Part shown: positions 6,019-7,759 of the stretch, piece by piece
Numbering within the stretch: position 1 is the first letter of the stretch
Layout: each line of letters starts with the position of its first letter
Assembly: GCA_022704585.1 (NCBI GenBank)
Contig: JAKJGD010000077.1
Span: 1-7,759, forward strand
Direction: 5' to 3'
Source of the DNA: Spirochaetota bacterium
GTDB lineage: Bacteria; Spirochaetota; UBA4802; UBA5550
DNA: 7,759 bases
Position numbers and translations under genes: made by a program
The notes under the pieces: generated by a model
What the model was told of the DNA's origin: nothing
The model's database searches: none
What the model saw: the letters and a program-made list of their open reading frames with translations, nothing else

Positions 6019-6890
6019 AATGTATACGAATCCTCTTCGGCCGTCTCGTCCTCCGCTTTCTCGATGCGGGCCACGACGTCCTTGTTCAGGAAGTACTTGC
6101 CGTCCTTCATCTCGAGGTCGTCCTTCTTGATCTCGATGCTCCGCTCCTTGTTCCGGAGCCGTATGGTCTCCTTGAGGGTGTCCATGCCGGCGACGAAGTA
6201 GGTTATTTCGCCCGCGCGGACCTCGGCGCCCATGTCGGGCATGTCGTCGTTTATCTCCTTGTAGAGCTTGTACTCGTAACCCAGGCAGCAGAGGAGGCGG
6301 CCGCACATGCCCGATATCTTCAGCGAGTTCAGGTTGAGGCTCTGCTCCTTCGCCATCTTGATGGAGACCGGCTCGAAGTCGTCGCTCTGGTGGACGCAGC
6401 AGAGCTGCTTGCCGCAGGGGCCGTACCCGCCGACGAGCCGCGCCTCGTCCCGCACGCCGATCTGCCGCATCTCGATCCTGGTGCGGAAGATCGAGGCGAG
6501 CTCGCGCACCAGCTCGCGGAAGTCGATACGGTTCTCGGCGACGAAGTAGAAGATGATCTTGGTCCGGTCGAAGAGGCACTTGACAGAGATGAGCTTCATG
6601 TCCAGGTTCCTGGCCTTCGCCTTCTCCCGGCACTTCGCGAACGCGTTTTTCTCGATGGCCTCGATCTCCGGGATGTGCTTCAGGTCCTCCTCCGTCGCCA
6701 GCCGGAGGAGCTTCCCCTTTACCTCGGACGGTGTCCCGCCCGCGCACTTGCGGCACTTGAACACGTGGCCGATGTCCAGCCCGTGCTCGGTCTCGACGAC
6801 GCAGAACGAGTTCTGCGTTACGAAGAGGTTGTTGGTGTCGACGTAATTTATCTGGTAGCTGTTTCGCAGCCTGATTGCTGAAATTTCCAT
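6015..6890 (-). CDS. ricT: PSP1-domain protein RicT (YaaT)
   Basis: 291 residues, closely resembling Bacillus YaaT/RicT as I recall it over the stretches FRTRIEMRQIGVRDEA (135-150), GPCGKQLCC (157-165), FEPVSIKMAK (172-181) and SGMCGRLLCCLGYE (193-206). RicT with RicA and RicF forms a cytosolic Fe-S-containing complex that in Bacillus promotes RNase Y-dependent mRNA maturation and affects Spo0A phosphorelay. Its role in non-sporulating, Gram-negative-like bacteria is not established. The Fe-S cysteines of the family correspond to the clusters C159/C164/C165 and C196/C201/C202, all present. An additional CxxC (C46, C49) occurs in the N-terminal region where I do not recall one in Bacillus. The C-terminal tail (about 276-291) is acidic. 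The ATG at 6890 has GAGGAA about 8 nt upstream, overlapping the holB stop. The 3' end overlaps metG by ATGA. The holB-ricT order matches the Bacillus holB-yaaT neighbourhood. Confidence 0.93.
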   Translation of the reverse strand: MEISAIRLRNSYQINYVDTNNLFVTQNSFCVVETEHGLDIGHVFKCRKCAGGTPSEVKGKLLRLATEEDLKHIPEIEAIEKNAFAKCREKAKARNLDMKLISVKCLFDRTKIIFYFVAENRIDFRELVRELASIFRTRIEMRQIGVRDEARLVGGYGPCGKQLCCVHQSDDFEPVSIKMAKEQSLNLNSLKISGMCGRLLCCLGYEYKLYKEINDDMPDMGAEVRAGEITYFVAGMDTLKETIRLRNKERSIEIKKDDLEMKDGKYFLNKDVVARIEKAEDETAEEDSYTL

Positions 6891-6900
6891 TGTATATTCC

Positions 6901-7759
6901 TCAATCGGCGCTGTCGGGCGCGGGGAGACCGTACCCGTCCATGCCGTCTATAGCGTAAAGCATGCCTTTCAGGGCATTACGGATATTTAGATTATTCGCG
7001 AGTCCTTTTCTGAGGGCAAGCAGAATTTTTATTAATTGCTTCAACTTTTGACGGTCCGGAACGTCGTATTCCGCAAGGAAAGGGTGGGCGGGCTCGCCGC
7101 CCATGCCGGGCAGGAGGAGCGAGCGGTACACGGTCAGGAGGACCGAGAGAAGCTGGTCCATGCCTATCTTTTTCTGGAGCGCGGCCAGGTCCAGGCGCAG
7201 GTTCTCGCCGCGGGTGAGGTACGAGGTTATCTCGCCGCAGACCTCCCTGACCCCGGCGAGCACCGCCTCGTCCGAGAGCGCGAGCGCGGTCTCCAGCGAG
7301 CCGCCCGAGAGCGCCGCGGCGAGGCCCGGCTCGACGGCGGTCCCCGCGGCGGCCAGCACTTCCCGCACCTCATCCGCGCCCAGCGGGCTGAAGGACAGGT
7401 CAAGCGAGCGGGAGAGAATAGTCGGCAGTATGAGCGACTTGTTCGAGGTTATGATGATGATGTGGGTGCCTGCCTGCGGCTCCTCGATGGTCTTGAGCAG
7501 CGCGTTCTGGCCTTCCACCCTGATCGTGTCCGCGCCGTCGATCAGCACGCCATAGCGGCCCGAGACCGATTTCTTCGACAGGCGCTCGATGAGCCAGCGG
7601 ACCGTGCCCGGCTCGCTCCGGTCCGCGTCGCCGATGGGGATGCTCCCCTTATCGTCCGGCAGGAGCTCTATAATGTCCGGGTGCGAGCCGCCCGCCGCCT
7701 GCAGGCAGGAGGGGCAGGCGCCGCAGGGCGGGTCGCCGGCGCCGCAGGAGAGCGCGGCC
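6901..7759 (-). CDS. holB: DNA polymerase III delta-prime subunit (N-terminus outside window)
   Basis: Clamp-loader subunit of the replicative polymerase, cytosolic. 285 residues are visible; the frame is open to the window edge, so the true start and Walker A region lie outside. Visible residues begin within the zinc module: cysteines in CGAGDPPCGACPSC, the four-Cys pattern of delta-prime and DnaX. LIDGADTIRVEGQNALLKTIEEP-like sequence follows; its NALLK and EEP blocks are the hallmark of the family. Then come the ITSNKSLILPTILSRS block, where SRS replaces the usual SRC while keeping the arginine that acts in trans on the neighbouring ATPase, and a less conserved helical collar domain to the C-terminus. 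An in-frame GTG at 7548 is not the start because homology continues upstream of it. The stop TGA (6903-6901) is 10 nt before ricT and overlaps its ribosome binding site, so the two are likely coupled. DnaX is excluded by the short C-terminal part and the ricT neighbour. Confidence 0.93.
   Translation of the reverse strand, partial: AALSCGAGDPPCGACPSCLQAAGGSHPDIIELLPDDKGSIPIGDADRSEPGTVRWLIERLSKKSVSGRYGVLIDGADTIRVEGQNALLKTIEEPQAGTHIIIITSNKSLILPTILSRSLDLSFSPLGADEVREVLAAAGTAVEPGLAAALSGGSLETALALSDEAVLAGVREVCGEITSYLTRGENLRLDLAALQKKIGMDQLLSVLLTVYRSLLLPGMGGEPAHPFLAEYDVPDRQKLKQLIKILLALRKGLANNLNIRNALKGMLYAIDGMDGYGLPAPDSAD

Noticed and set aside
4399..6201. 600-codon open frame on the plus strand
   Set aside because: It lies antisense to metG and the end of ricT, whose products are clearly recognisable. 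High GC at third positions creates long antisense frames. Its translation is low-complexity (Val/Asp/Arg/Glu-rich) with no motif.
6019..6756. Upstream in-frame extension of metG to an 896-residue protein
   Set aside because: The extra residues are an out-of-frame, Arg/Gly/Ala-rich reading of ricT. The MetG family N-terminus starts at 6018 with an ATGA overlap.
6901..7548. holB starting at the GTG at 7548
   Set aside because: Delta-prime homology, including the four-Cys zinc module, continues upstream in the same frame to the window edge.

Overview
All seven genes I can support lie on the minus strand, so transcription runs from high to low coordinates. Base composition is GC-rich and protein-dense, with AT-rich spacers only at 3232-3570 and 813-970. 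The set suggests a bacterium with anaerobic or nitrogen-oxide respiration. The holB-ricT-metG order with a two-domain MetG, and an FNR/HcpR-type operator, would fit Desulfobacterota/Geobacter-like or Nitrospirota-like lineages. That placement is a guess; no marker here settles it.

Right half (7759-3571): a tightly packed housekeeping run. It begins with the 3' part of holB (DNA polymerase III delta-prime, cut by the window edge), then ricT/yaaT (PSP1-domain protein), metG (methionyl-tRNA synthetase with C-terminal tRNA-binding domain) and a small MJ0936/YfcE-like metallophosphoesterase. Gaps are 10 nt, a 4-nt ATGA overlap, and 3 nt, so co-transcription and translational coupling are likely. 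metG contains a strong internal ribosome binding site and ATG exactly at the linker before its tRNA-binding domain.

Middle (3570-971): a self-contained two-gene respiratory cassette. A 339-bp AT-rich spacer carries a perfect palindrome of the FNR/CRP-superfamily type (TTGACC-N2-GGTCAA). It is followed by a cupredoxin subunit II that has lost nearly all CuA ligands, then a heme-copper oxidoreductase subunit I, and a perfect 12-bp-stem terminator. Subunit I keeps all heme histidines and the His-His pair of the active-site metal. In helix VI, however, an Asp stands where the metal-ligand His is expected, a second Asp stands four residues later where NorB has its metal-ligand Glu, and the oxidase Tyr is absent. 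I read it as a non-canonical nitric oxide reductase descended from B-family (ba3-like) oxidases rather than an oxygen reductase. This is the most interesting part of the window.

Left end (812-1): the N-terminal 270 residues of a RhlE-type DEAD-box RNA helicase, running off the edge, preceded by a leader of about 100 nt and a plausible sigma-70 promoter.

No tRNA, rRNA, CRISPR array, insertion sequence or prophage feature was seen.
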